Source: a bacterium
GTDB lineage: Bacteria > Chloroflexota > Anaerolineae > Caldilineales > Caldilineaceae
Length of the DNA stretch: 48,498 nt
Assembly (NCBI GenBank): GCA_016124945.1
Contig: WGMT01000075.1
Coordinates: forward strand, 1-48,498
Direction: 5' to 3'
Position 1 is the first letter of the stretch. The number at the start of each line of letters is the position of its first letter. The position numbers and the translations under genes are program-made. Below are positions 34,240-43,176 of this stretch, piece after piece. Under the pieces are notes generated by a model. The model was not told the origin of the DNA and ran no database searches. It saw only the letters and a list, made by a program, of their open reading frames with translations.

Positions 34240-36933
34240 ATGGCAGCAAGCAAGCCTGCGGCAACTCGCGCTACTTTTTTCGATCACCTCAAACAGGCAC
34301 TCGAAGCCTTTGACAACCCAGAATGGCTGGGGACTCATTCCCCCCTTGCTGCGCCCTACTTTTTAGGGGAAGCGCTCCGACAGGCCGATACCACCTCTGC
34401 CGCACGTGGACACATCCTGCGCGGCGAAATCGAACGTGTACTACAAACGCTCTGGGGCGGCCCCCTGCCTGAAGACGGCGCCACCATGCTCACCGCCGCC
34501 GACGTCGAAAGCCAGGGTGGCCGCTACGACTGCCTGATCCTGGAGTTGAATTACCTCAAGCAGCGCTTTCGCCCAGCCCCACGCAGCCAGTCCGACATTT
34601 ACAACGACATCCTCCACATCTCACGGCCAACCCATGATCGCCATCTACGGGCAGCAGTGGAGCGGTTGGGCGGTCACCTGTTGCGGCGGCTACGCCCCGC
34701 CGTGCGCCCCGAACAACCAGCACTGCCCGTCCACTTAATCGGCCGCGAGGAAGTACAAACACAGGCGTTCGCCCACCTCAACAAAGGCAAAAACATCAGC
34801 CTAACCGGTCCCGGCGGCGTGGGCAAAAGCTCGCTGGCTGCCGTCCTCTTCGACGCTTGGGCGTCGCCCGCCGTCTTCTGGCACACCTTTCGCCCGTCTT
34901 TTAACGATCAGTTGGACAGTCTACTTTTCGCGCTAGGACACTTCTTGCACCGCCAGGGCGCGTCTACGCTCTGGCACCAACTTGTGGCCGACGGTGGGCG
35001 CATCAAAGATCCGTCCCTGGCCGTGGGGCTGGCGCGCAGCGACCTGGCGACGCTTGACCATCCCCTGCTCTGCTTCGACGAGCTCGATTTCCTGCGCCCA
35101 CGCACCCAGGGCGCCGAGCGCCCCAACCACATCCAACTGCTCGAATTTGTCGACAGCCTGCGTGGTCATAGCGCGCTGATCCTCATTGGGCAGCGCGCCT
35201 TCTGGGAAAGTGACGCCGACTTTACGTTAGACGGCCTCGACATGGCGCAGCTTACCACCTTACTCAGCACCATGTCGGTGCCGCACACTGAGGAAGACGT
35301 CACAAGGCTGCACGAGCTCACCGCCGGCAACCCGCGTATGGTGGATCTTTGCATCGCACTCTTTCAGGCCGGATCCGGTGAGTCGTTTGGCGACGTGCTG
35401 GCGCAACTGCCACAGTTCCACGCGCTTTTGCCGCTCTGGCTGCGCCTGGAAAGACGGCTTCCCGCGCCGGAACGCCGTCTGTTGCAGATCCTCTCTGTCT
35501 TTCGGGCGTCGGCCCCCGCCGACGTCTGGCGCGACGGTGAAGCGGACGAAGCCACCGCGCTGGCGCGGTTAATCGAGCGTCGCCTCGTCCAAGAGGACGG
35601 GCAAGGCGGCGTCTCGTTGTTGCCGGCGCTGAGCGAAATTGTCTTCGCCGAACTACCCGCCGAAGCACAGGAAGATCTCCACCTCTACGCCGCCCAGGTG
35701 CGCCAGGAACGGGGCGAATACACCTCCGCCGCCCATCACCTGCTGAAAGCAGGACAATTGGATGAGGCCGTTGAACTCTGGTATAGCAACCGAGAAGCAG
35801 AGATCCACCGCGGGCAGACAGGTTCGGCGCTGGCGATCTTCGAACAAATCTCATTGCGCCGTCTCAGCCGCCCGCGCCAGAAGGAGCTGCGTCTGCTGCG
35901 GAGTGAGTTGTACCAGCTCACCGGCGCGCCTGATCAGATCATCGAAACACTGGCCGCCGCCGATTGGGACGAGGACGACAACGGCCAGGTCGACGCATCA
36001 CTGCTACTGGGTCGCGCCTACAACCGTCAGGGGCGTAACGAACAGGCACAACACAGCTATGCCCAGGGTCTCGCCGCGGCGGACAAACTTGTGGGGCGCA
36101 TGGTTGAATTGCACGTCCAGCGCAGCCTCACCTACCTGCACGATCGCGATATGCAAGAAGCGTGGCAAGATGTACAGCGAGCACGCTATCTGGTGGAAAA
36201 CATGAGCGGCACCCTGCACGAGCAGTCGGGCCGCTTTGATGAAGCGCGCACTCACTACGAATCTGCACTGGCGATTGCACAGGAGATTGGCTATCTCGCC
36301 GGCGTGGCGCGTAGCTTCCACAACCTGGGCAACGTCTACTCGCGGCAACGTCAACTCGACCAGGCTATCAACTACTATGCGCAATCTATGCAGGTCCACG
36401 AACAGATGGGCAACCGGGTTGGGCTGGAAGTGGCGCGCAGCGGCATTGTTGCCCCGTACATGCAGGCGACCCGCTACGACGAAGCAATTGTAGAAGCACG
36501 GCGGGCGCTCAGCTTCTTTAAGGCTATGGGCGACTCGTTCTGGGTGGCGCTCAACGCGTCGAACCTGGCCGAAGCACAGTTCGAAGCAGGCAATCTCGCC
36601 GAAGCCGAAAGCTATGCGCAGATGGTGCTGGCCGAAGAAGAGCGACACAGCCATCCCTATGCACTCTTCACACTGGGGCGTGTACGCGCCACACAGGACA
36701 AACACGATGACGCCCGCTACGCGCTCGAACAGGCGCGTACACTGGCCGAAATGAACGAAGATCGCTACCTCGTCGCCTACTGTTGGGAGGAGCTGGGCAA
36801 ACTGCAACGCGCCGCCCAAGAGCATCGCGCCGCAAGCGCGTCCTTTGCAGAGGCGGCCGACCTCTTCAAAACCCTCAAAATTACAGACAAAGCCGCCGAA
36901 CTCGCCTCTCTGGCCCAAATGGATGATGCATAA
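34240..36933 (+). CDS. STAND NTPase with TPR array
   Basis: An 897-aa protein. Residues 1-155 form a helical N-terminal domain ending in a possible helix-turn-helix (ISRPTHDRHLRAAVERLG). The STAND NTPase has Walker A GPGGVGKSS (190-198) and Walker B CFDELDFL (278-285). The rest is a TPR superhelix (about 480-880, repeats such as AHSYAQG and NLGNVYSRQRQLDQAINYYAQSM). There is no BTAD domain, unlike the two other large regulators here. The ATG at 34240 follows AGGAG. The function is unknown: signal-dependent regulation or defence are both possible; no defence effector domain is seen. Confidence 0.75.
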   Translation: MAASKPAATRATFFDHLKQALEAFDNPEWLGTHSPLAAPYFLGEALRQADTTSAARGHILRGEIERVLQTLWGGPLPEDGATMLTAADVESQGGRYDCLILELNYLKQRFRPAPRSQSDIYNDILHISRPTHDRHLRAAVERLGGHLLRRLRPAVRPEQPALPVHLIGREEVQTQAFAHLNKGKNISLTGPGGVGKSSLAAVLFDAWASPAVFWHTFRPSFNDQLDSLLFALGHFLHRQGASTLWHQLVADGGRIKDPSLAVGLARSDLATLDHPLLCFDELDFLRPRTQGAERPNHIQLLEFVDSLRGHSALILIGQRAFWESDADFTLDGLDMAQLTTLLSTMSVPHTEEDVTRLHELTAGNPRMVDLCIALFQAGSGESFGDVLAQLPQFHALLPLWLRLERRLPAPERRLLQILSVFRASAPADVWRDGEADEATALARLIERRLVQEDGQGGVSLLPALSEIVFAELPAEAQEDLHLYAAQVRQERGEYTSAAHHLLKAGQLDEAVELWYSNREAEIHRGQTGSALAIFEQISLRRLSRPRQKELRLLRSELYQLTGAPDQIIETLAAADWDEDDNGQVDASLLLGRAYNRQGRNEQAQHSYAQGLAAADKLVGRMVELHVQRSLTYLHDRDMQEAWQDVQRARYLVENMSGTLHEQSGRFDEARTHYESALAIAQEIGYLAGVARSFHNLGNVYSRQRQLDQAINYYAQSMQVHEQMGNRVGLEVARSGIVAPYMQATRYDEAIVEARRALSFFKAMGDSFWVALNASNLAEAQFEAGNLAEAESYAQMVLAEEERHSHPYALFTLGRVRATQDKHDDARYALEQARTLAEMNEDRYLVAYCWEELGKLQRAAQEHRAASASFAEAADLFKTLKITDKAAELASLAQMDDA

Positions 36934-36957
36934 CAGCCCATTTGTGATGCATCATCC
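36921..36957. terminator. 11-bp perfect hairpin overlapping a stop codon
   Basis: ggatgatgcat (36921-36931) pairs with 36947-36957 around a 15-nt loop. The TAA stop of the STAND gene (36931-36933) is inside it. There is no T tract. Confidence 0.5.
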
Positions 36958-37076
36958 GCCCCGCCCCCCTGCTATGCTGTAAGTCACTTGGCGCAAGTGC
37001 GTTGAGCAAGTTGATTCTAGAGCAATACACTGTATGATTGCGGCTAACAAAACATGCCCCACGGGAGAAGACGAAC

Positions 37077-37889
37077 ATGAACCATCCCTTGAACCAGAAC
37101 ATCCGACGACTGTGTATGGCGCTCATCTTGGTCGGCCTGGTGCTAACCGGTATGGTGCAGTCAGCTGCCCCAGCCAGAGCGAACGCCTATGCCTATTACT
37201 GGTCGCTCACATTTGATTTCGACAACAACGCCACCGGCATTCTCTACATCGCCGTGGGCTACGACGACAATGGATCGCCCAAGCAGCCCTATCTGCACGA
37301 ATCGAAGACCGAGGTGCCCTGTCAGCGCAACGGCAACGCCAGCGTCTCAGGCGGCATGCTCAACCTCAATGGCGGCTACTTGTACTGCGACATCGACATT
37401 CAGTCGGCACTAAAGCAGACGTTTCACGAGTGCGATGCGCTGTCGCCAGGTTGCCACATGCAGATTGAGGAAGTGGAGCACTATCACAATTTCCGAGCGG
37501 ACGCCACCGTGTTAATGTCCAACAGTAGCGAAGCGCCGATCTTCTACCATCCAGACGCATCCTACAGCATTACACCGGGGATATCGACGATGCAGATCAC
37601 GGCCAGCCTAAGGCCACATGGCGTCATCCCGTCCTCGGCAGTAGGTGTGCCGCCGCTGAATGTTTGGCACCAGTACCGGGCATTCTACGCCTGTGATCCG
37701 CTCTGCGACATGCGCTACAATGTCGATGCGGCCGTTGAAATTGTGCCCACACCACAAGAAAGGGTCTCCGTCTACACACCGAGGACGACGATCTACATTG
37801 GCCACAACCCGCTACTCGGCCTGACAGCGCCGGCAGGCACCAGGATTGCGCACCTCTTCATCGATCCGCCGAACCACGGCAACGATTAA
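37077..37889 (+). CDS. Secreted protein of unknown function
   Basis: A 270-aa protein with a clear signal peptide (hydrophobic 10-28, likely cleavage after ARA near residue 35). The mature part has several cysteines (in EVPCQR, YLYCDI, FHECDALSPGC and FYACDPLCDM) that could form disulfides, and strands typical of a beta-rich extracellular domain. I do not recognise the family. The ATG at 37077 is preceded by gggag at 9 nt. The gene seems single, with a 28-bp inverted repeat after it. Confidence 0.7.
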   Translation: MNHPLNQNIRRLCMALILVGLVLTGMVQSAAPARANAYAYYWSLTFDFDNNATGILYIAVGYDDNGSPKQPYLHESKTEVPCQRNGNASVSGGMLNLNGGYLYCDIDIQSALKQTFHECDALSPGCHMQIEEVEHYHNFRADATVLMSNSSEAPIFYHPDASYSITPGISTMQITASLRPHGVIPSSAVGVPPLNVWHQYRAFYACDPLCDMRYNVDAAVEIVPTPQERVSVYTPRTTIYIGHNPLLGLTAPAGTRIAHLFIDPPNHGND

Positions 37890-37906
37890 CTGTCGCAGAT
37901 ATTTTG

Positions 37907-38006
37907 AACACAGATTTCACAGATTGTCACAGATTATGTAGAGGCGCAGAAACAGTTTACCGTCAGCGCCCCTATGAAATCTGTGACAATCTGTGAAATC
38001 TGTGTT
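37907..38006. repeat. 28-bp perfect inverted repeat (cacagatt)
   Basis: 37907-37934 is the exact reverse complement of 37979-38006, with a 44-nt loop. Both arms are made of cacagatt-like words. A fragment of the same kind (aatctgtgtaatctgtgg) is seen near 47910. It lies between two genes on the same strand. Confidence 0.85.
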
Positions 38007-38057
38007 TGTCTCTGAATTTCCTAAAGCAGGATTTAAGTTATCAAGAGAAAACCCACG

Positions 38058-38765
38058 ATGATCTTTCACCAATCTGAGTTCGATGTGCGCTGTGAGTGGG
38101 GATTGCAGGGTGCCGCCCAATTCGCTGCCACCAGCGATGTGGTAATCATCGTGGATGTGCTGTCTTTCACCAGTTGTGTGGAGATGGCTGCGGCGCAAGG
38201 GGCCACTGTCTTCCCCTACCGCGGGGACGATGCCGCTGGTTTCGCCGCGTCGGTTCAAGCTGAGTTGGCCGCAAAATGGGGAGAGGGCCGCTACTCGCTC
38301 TCTCCCCACTCTTTGGTAAACTTGCCCGCCAATCTACGGTTGGTGTTGCCCTCGCCCAACGGATCGACATTGAGTCTTTCTACAGCCGAGACGCCTACAC
38401 TGGCCGGTTGCCTGCGCAATGCCCGCGCCGTGGCCACCGCCGCTCAACGCTATGGACGGCGCATCACCGTGATCCCCGCCGGCGAACGCTGGCGCGAGGA
38501 CTGGTCTCTGCGCCCCGCGTACGAAGACTGGCTGGGCGCAGGCGCCATCCTCAGCCACCTCGGCGGACACTTCTCGCCCGAGGCACGCGCCGCCCGCGCC
38601 GCCTTCCTCGATGCAAAAGACGATCTCCCCGCCCTCCTCGCCCAATGTGGTTCGGCCAAAGAGCACATCGAACGTGGCTTCCCCCAGAACGTGGAAATCG
38701 TCGCCGCGCTGGATGCGAGCGATTGTGTGCCTGTCCTTGTGGAGGGGGCGTATTCATTGTCTTAA
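38058..38765 (+). CDS. comB: ComB-like 2-phosphosulfolactate phosphatase
   Basis: A 235-aa protein of the ComB family: VDVLSFTS (about 33-40), LPSPNGS (about 97-103), GAGAILSHL and IERGFPQNVEIVAAL are family signatures. ComB removes phosphate from (R)-2-phosphosulfolactate to give sulfolactate, a step in methanogen coenzyme M synthesis; many bacteria carry it outside that pathway. No ComA, ComC or sulfolactate dehydrogenase is in the window, so the physiological substrate is open. The terminal residues (LS) and TAA lie in the end of a dispersed repeat. Confidence 0.82.
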   Translation: MIFHQSEFDVRCEWGLQGAAQFAATSDVVIIVDVLSFTSCVEMAAAQGATVFPYRGDDAAGFAASVQAELAAKWGEGRYSLSPHSLVNLPANLRLVLPSPNGSTLSLSTAETPTLAGCLRNARAVATAAQRYGRRITVIPAGERWREDWSLRPAYEDWLGAGAILSHLGGHFSPEARAARAAFLDAKDDLPALLAQCGSAKEHIERGFPQNVEIVAALDASDCVPVLVEGAYSLS

Positions 38766-38882
38766 GTTAAGCAGCGTGGCCGACTGTTGCAGGTTGCAGG
38801 TTGCAAGTGACACGCGGAGTCACTTCTGCTATCGTCCATCGTCCGTCGTCCATCGTCCATCCTAAACGTAATGACATTGAGT
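38761..38882. repeat. Dispersed element, copy B (inverted relative to copy A)
   Basis: It begins with cttaagttaagca at the stop of comB, has a gcaggtt heptamer run, then gtgacacgcggagtca, tctgct, a run of atcgtcc heptamers (38831-38861) and ends cgtaatgacattgag (38867-38881). Read on the - strand, block order matches copy A (32778-32892), but the heptamer word and its copy number differ. Confidence 0.75.
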
Positions 38883-39000
38883 TGATCCCTCTTACCTTCC
38901 TCAAGACAACTGAACCAGTTCATTTCCTAGACAAAAGTCTAGGTCCGTCGCTCCCCTCATGCGTATTCTTACAAAAGAAAAGGCTGGTAAAATCCATTTA

Positions 39001-39018
39001 TTGTGAAAAATATCACAA
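39001..39018. promoter_or_regulatory. CRP-type palindrome upstream of the Dcu transporter
   Basis: ttgtgaaaaatatcacaa contains TGTGA, a 6-bp spacer and TCACA, an exact match to the CRP half-sites. Its centre is about 48 bp before the chosen start codon. It could be bound by a CRP/FNR-family activator or repressor. Confidence 0.7.
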
Positions 39019-39057
39019 CACCGAATTGTGTATGACAACATGGAGGATTTTGACAGC

Positions 39058-40389
39058 ATGATCTGGATTCAGTTGTTGATTACGTTGCTTGCGCTTTACA
39101 TCGGTGCCCGAATCGGTGGTTTGGGGATGGGCATCACTGGTGGGCTGGGTTTGGTGATACTCTGTTTCGGCTTTGGGCTAACGCCTGGTGATCCACCCAT
39201 CGACGTCATGCTGATTATCCTGGCGGCGGTGACGGCAGCATCTGCGCTGGAATCGGCGCGTGGCCTGGAATGGCTGGTTCAGCTCTCAGAACGGCTGCTC
39301 CGTCGTTACCCCAAACTGATCACCTTTTTGGGGCCAATCGTCACCTACATGATGACGCTCAGCGTAGGTACTGGACACACCGTTTATGTGATCCAGCCGA
39401 TCATCGCCGATGTGGCTCGCAAAACGGGCGTACGACCGGAGCGCCCGTTGTCGGTTGCTTCGGTTGCGTCACAGATGGCGATTACGGCCAGTCCTCTGTC
39501 GGCTGCGGTGGCATGGCTTGTCACCGAGTTTGAGGCACGCGACTTAGGTTACACCTTGATCGACGTTCTGAGTGTCACCATTCCGGCGACTTTTCTGGGC
39601 GTGCTTGTGGCTGCGTTTGTCGTCAGTTTTCGCGGTAAAGAACTTGCCAATGATCCCGAATACCAACGGCGCATGGCAGATCCGGTCCTCCGCGCCGAGA
39701 TTGAGTCTGCCGACGTTTCGCTACTCGGTCAAAAACTGCCGACAACTGCAAAACTCGCCGTGGGCATCTTCTTTGCCGGGCTCGCCAGCATCATTGTGTT
39801 GGGGATGTTCCCAGAACTGCGACCTGTCGCCGATCTCGAGTCAATGCGGCCGATTGGCATGGGCGCCATCATTCAGATCACACTGCTGGCCACAGCGGCG
39901 GTGATTGTCCTCGTCTGTCGGGTGCCGTCTAAATTGATGGTGAATGGTCCTGTGTTCAAGGCGGGGATGTCGGCTGTGGTGGCTATTTTCGGGATTGCCT
40001 GGCTGGCGGATACGTTTGTCACGAACAATCTAGACACGATTCGCCCGGCGATTGAGGGCATTGTCAGCCAGAACCAGTGGGCATTCGCCTTTGCCTTCTT
40101 CCTTGTGTCAATTATCGTCAACAGCCAGGCGGCCACGGCGCGCATGTTAGGGCCGTTGGCCTTCCAACTGGGCATTGCACCGGCCACCTTGATTGGCATC
40201 TTCCCATCGGTCTATGCCTATTTCTTAATTCCCAACTATCCCAGCGATCTGGCGACAGTGAACTTCGACCGCACAGGCACCACCCGCATCGGTAAGTACC
40301 TGCTCAATCACAGCTTTATGTTGCCGGGTATGGTGGGTGTGTGGACGGCCGTGTTGATCGGCTTGGGGATTAGCCGGCTGATCTTCTAG
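39058..40389 (+). CDS. Anaerobic C4-dicarboxylate transporter, DcuA/DcuB family
   Basis: A 443-aa inner-membrane carrier with about 10-12 hydrophobic segments. The N-terminus MIWIQLLITLLALYIGARIG and the motifs GPIVTYMMTLSVGTGH, SQMAITASPLSAAV and IIVNSQAATARMLGPL are family signatures. Dcu carriers exchange fumarate, aspartate or malate for succinate, mostly in anoxia. The ATG at 39058 gives the family start; GGAGG lies 11 nt upstream, a little far. A perfect CRP-type palindrome precedes it. It fits an anaerobic or facultative lifestyle, as does the glycyl radical enzyme. Confidence 0.9.
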   Translation: MIWIQLLITLLALYIGARIGGLGMGITGGLGLVILCFGFGLTPGDPPIDVMLIILAAVTAASALESARGLEWLVQLSERLLRRYPKLITFLGPIVTYMMTLSVGTGHTVYVIQPIIADVARKTGVRPERPLSVASVASQMAITASPLSAAVAWLVTEFEARDLGYTLIDVLSVTIPATFLGVLVAAFVVSFRGKELANDPEYQRRMADPVLRAEIESADVSLLGQKLPTTAKLAVGIFFAGLASIIVLGMFPELRPVADLESMRPIGMGAIIQITLLATAAVIVLVCRVPSKLMVNGPVFKAGMSAVVAIFGIAWLADTFVTNNLDTIRPAIEGIVSQNQWAFAFAFFLVSIIVNSQAATARMLGPLAFQLGIAPATLIGIFPSVYAYFLIPNYPSDLATVNFDRTGTTRIGKYLLNHSFMLPGMVGVWTAVLIGLGISRLIF

Positions 40390-40411
40390 TGTGAAGGTGG
40401 CAGTAGGAAAC

Positions 40412-40450
40412 AAAACCCGCCAGGTTACAGAAAACCTGGCGGGTTTTTCG
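40412..40450. terminator. Bidirectional rho-independent terminator
   Basis: aaaacccgccaggtt (40412-40426) pairs perfectly with 40433-40447 around a 6-nt loop, and T5 follows on the + strand (A4 precedes, giving T4 on the - strand). It lies between convergent dcu and phnE genes. Confidence 0.92.
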
Positions 40451-40490
40451 TGTCGGCCTATCCCCTATCACAAATCACCAATCACTTCGC

Positions 40491-42287
40491 CTACAACGTC
40501 CGCTGTCTTAACGCCGAGGACAGATAATCCATCAACGAGACAACAATGGCGATGGCGATGATCTGGGCGCTGGCGGCGCGGTAGTTGAGCAGGTTGATGT
40601 TCTGCTGCAAGAGGAAGCCGATGCCGCCGCCGCCGGCAAAGCCGATGATGGTGGACATACGCACGTTGATGTCCCAGCGGTACATGGTGAAGGAGATGTA
40701 GGGCGGGATAATCTGGGGAATGACGGCGTAGACGATCATTTGCAGGCGATTGGCACCTGTCGCCATCACAGCTTCGATCGGACCGTTGCTGATGCCTTCC
40801 ACCTGTTCAGAGTAGAGTTTAGCCAGCGCCGCCACGGTGTGCAGCCCAAGCGCCAGCACACCGGCAAAAGGACCAATCCCCACCCACACGGCGAAGACGA
40901 TGACCATGATCAGCGCTTCCACCGAGCGCAGCGCGTTGAGGACGGTACGCGAGACGCCGTAGATGGTGAGGCCGATAGGCAACGAGGCGTTGTAGCGTAC
41001 CCGCGCCGCCACTGCCAACCCGGCCAAGGCCCCCGCCAACGCCGGCCACAAGAGGACCGCGGTGGTGTTGGTCAATTGATAGATCCAGGCGAGCCCAAGG
41101 GCAATCAACCCAAAGAGGACCGCGCCCGCGGTTGCCGCCAGCACAAAGTTGACCATCTTCCCCGTCTCTGGGCTGACGCGTTCCACGATCCACTGGCCGG
41201 CGCTACTCATTACACTCCAGAGGACACCGCCGCCGATCAGCCCACACACAGGCACCAGGATCAGACGGAAGATCTGTCCAATTTCCGAAACGAACTCACC
41301 CAGGAAGAAGAAGGGCCCCAGCAGCGGCGCAAGTAGCGCGCCCAGCGTATCCAGGAAGTCGCTCAAAAAGTAGAGCGCCAGCACCACCAAGGCCACCGCG
41401 GCCAGCAGCGCAAAAAGTTGCAGCCAGCGCGAGCGGTTGATCGCCGATGTGGTGCCCGGCGGCGGCAACGCCATGCGCAATGCACCGAAAGCCAGCCCCC
41501 CCGACACCACAAAACCGCCCACATAGGCCAGCGGCCCCAGCGACATCGACGTGGGCACCATCGAGATCAGGTTCGCCGCCTGTGCGCCCAACCATACCCC
41601 CACCGGCACACCGATGATGATCAACGCCACACTGGGCAACGGACTTGTCACGGGGCGCATAAGGTTCTGTGCGGCAAAGAAGCTAATGGGGATCGCCAAC
41701 AGCGTGCCCAACGTCGTGGCCAGCAGCGCCATGAAGACCGTCTCAATGATCTTGTCGATGGTGTCTTCGCCGTTGCGGCTTAGTGCGGGCCAGCCTACAT
41801 TGGTGCGGGTGATGGCGCGCAGATATTGCACGTCCTCGTTGGGCCGGTCGCGCACCTCAACCGTGGTCTGGAAGTAACCGGCGCCGTCGGTTTCGATGTT
41901 GCCCAGTTGCAGTGACACCCCACTGGGCGGGATAAAGTTGAGCGGTCCTGTGGAATGGGGGGCAAAGTTATAGCCCTCCACCGTGATCTCGCTGCCCGGC
42001 GCCGCACAAGGCGGCGCAACCATGTACGGTCCACTGGTGTCGACCGCGGGCAGAGCCAGCGCGCCGCCCTCGGGGCAAGGAACCAGGATCGGCCTCTGTA
42101 CAAGAATTTCATCCTGTTCCCATTCGACGAAGTCGGGCTGCGCCAGTGCGCGCAAAATACGCGTCAACGCCGCCTGACGCGTCTCCGAGCCAAGCTCCTC
42201 TAGATTCACATCGGTGACAGTGAACCCATAGGCAAAGATGACAAGACCAACGATGACGGCAAGGGCGATGGAGAGAGAACGCTTCAT
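40491..42287 (-). CDS. phnE: Phosphonate-type ABC transporter permease with large insertion
   Basis: A 598-aa permease, against about 260-290 for PhnE. An N-terminal anchor (5-22) is followed by an extracytoplasmic domain (about 28-170, with an IPT-like stretch GSEITVEGYNFAP). PhnE-like sequence begins at 176-212 (TVFMALLATTLGTLLAIPIS) and resumes at 437-598 (NALRSVEALIMVIVF, GPFAGVLALGLHT, EAVMATGANRLQMIVYAVIP, the EAA loop that contacts PhnC). Between them, 213-436 holds extra membrane segments. ATG at 42287 is used. It is the last gene of phnD-phnC-phnE, with hairpin-forming repeats in the gap. Confidence 0.85.
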   Translation of the reverse strand: MKRSLSIALAVIVGLVIFAYGFTVTDVNLEELGSETRQAALTRILRALAQPDFVEWEQDEILVQRPILVPCPEGGALALPAVDTSGPYMVAPPCAAPGSEITVEGYNFAPHSTGPLNFIPPSGVSLQLGNIETDGAGYFQTTVEVRDRPNEDVQYLRAITRTNVGWPALSRNGEDTIDKIIETVFMALLATTLGTLLAIPISFFAAQNLMRPVTSPLPSVALIIIGVPVGVWLGAQAANLISMVPTSMSLGPLAYVGGFVVSGGLAFGALRMALPPPGTTSAINRSRWLQLFALLAAVALVVLALYFLSDFLDTLGALLAPLLGPFFFLGEFVSEIGQIFRLILVPVCGLIGGGVLWSVMSSAGQWIVERVSPETGKMVNFVLAATAGAVLFGLIALGLAWIYQLTNTTAVLLWPALAGALAGLAVAARVRYNASLPIGLTIYGVSRTVLNALRSVEALIMVIVFAVWVGIGPFAGVLALGLHTVAALAKLYSEQVEGISNGPIEAVMATGANRLQMIVYAVIPQIIPPYISFTMYRWDINVRMSTIIGFAGGGGIGFLLQQNINLLNYRAASAQIIAIAIVVSLMDYLSSALRQRTL

Positions 42288-42341
42288 GACGGATAGATAC
42301 CCAGGTGTTTGGAGGCGAGATGGGCGGGACGCGGAGAGAAT

Positions 42342-42409
42342 GAGTAACGAGTAGGTTGACGAAGTAGGTTCCCATTTGGCAAAACTTCTCGTCAACCTAC
42401 TCATTACTC
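42342..42409. repeat. Hairpin of gagtaac-type heptamers between phnC and phnE
   Basis: gagtaacgagtaggttgacg (from 42342, arm to 42365) pairs with its near-exact reverse complement at 42384-42409, loop about 18 nt. It lies within the phn operon and could act as an mRNA stability or attenuation element. Confidence 0.75.
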
Positions 42410-42420
42410 CTTACTCATTT

Positions 42421-43176
42421 TTATCCTACGCGCTCCGCCTCTTTCCCATAAATGTCTTTAAACTTGGCGTCGTCGATCTCTTCCGGCGGGCCGTCGAACA
42501 TGAGCTTACCCTCGTTGAGCGCGATGACGCGATCGGCGTAGGCGTGGACGAGATCGAGAAAGTGCAGGCTACACATCACGGTGACGCCGTCTTTGCGGTT
42601 GATCTCTTCGAGATGACGCATGATGCTGTGCGCCAACACCGGATCGAGGCTGGCCACCGGCTCGTCGGCCAGGATCAGCGCCGGATCTTGCATCAGGGCG
42701 CGGGCAATGCCCACCCGCTGCTGCTGCCCACCGCTGAGGTCGTCGGCACGATCGTGCGCCTTCTCCGACAGGCCGACGCGGGCAAGTTGGGCGTGCGCCT
42801 TTTCAATGTCCTTGGCGGTGAAGCGGTTGAAAATGCTCCATACCGGGCTGGTATAGCCCAAGCGCCCGGCCAGCACGTTGGTGATCACCGGCGAGCGGTG
42901 CACAAGGTTGAAGTGCTGAAAGATCATACCGATGCGGCGGCGAATGCGCCGCAGTTGCACTTCGTTGGCCGCGGTGACATCGGCCCCGTCGAAGAGAATC
43001 GTCCCCGACGTGGGATCGATGAGTCGGTTGATACAGCGCAGTAGCGTCGACTTGCCCGAGCCGCTCAGGCCGATCACCGCGCAGAACTGTCCCTTCGGCA
43101 CATCGAAAGAGACGCCCTGCAAGGCGCGCACGCCGTTGTCGTAGACTTTGGTGAGGTTTTGGATGCGTAGGATCAT
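42421..43176 (-). CDS. phnC: Phosphonate-type ABC transporter ATP-binding protein
   Basis: A 251-aa ATPase with Walker A GLSGSGKST (36-44), signature LSGGQQQRVGIARAL, Walker B LILADEPVASLDP and switch region CSLHFLDL; HFNLVHR is typical of PhnC. It energises import of phosphonate or phosphite with PhnD and PhnE. The ATG is directly preceded by a gattggt repeat run and no ribosome binding site is seen, so translation may depend on coupling or on a leaderless-like mode, which is odd for an internal operon gene. Confidence 0.92.
   Translation of the reverse strand: MILRIQNLTKVYDNGVRALQGVSFDVPKGQFCAVIGLSGSGKSTLLRCINRLIDPTSGTILFDGADVTAANEVQLRRIRRRIGMIFQHFNLVHRSPVITNVLAGRLGYTSPVWSIFNRFTAKDIEKAHAQLARVGLSEKAHDRADDLSGGQQQRVGIARALMQDPALILADEPVASLDPVLAHSIMRHLEEINRKDGVTVMCSLHFLDLVHAYADRVIALNEGKLMFDGPPEEIDDAKFKDIYGKEAERVG

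Noticed and set aside
34240..36933. Anti-phage STAND (Avs-type) system
   Set aside because: No effector nuclease, protease or TIR domain is seen, and the neighbours are metabolic; the N-terminus looks more like a regulatory helix-turn-helix.
38058..38765. Coenzyme M biosynthesis
   Set aside because: No other gene of the route is present and the gene set is bacterial.
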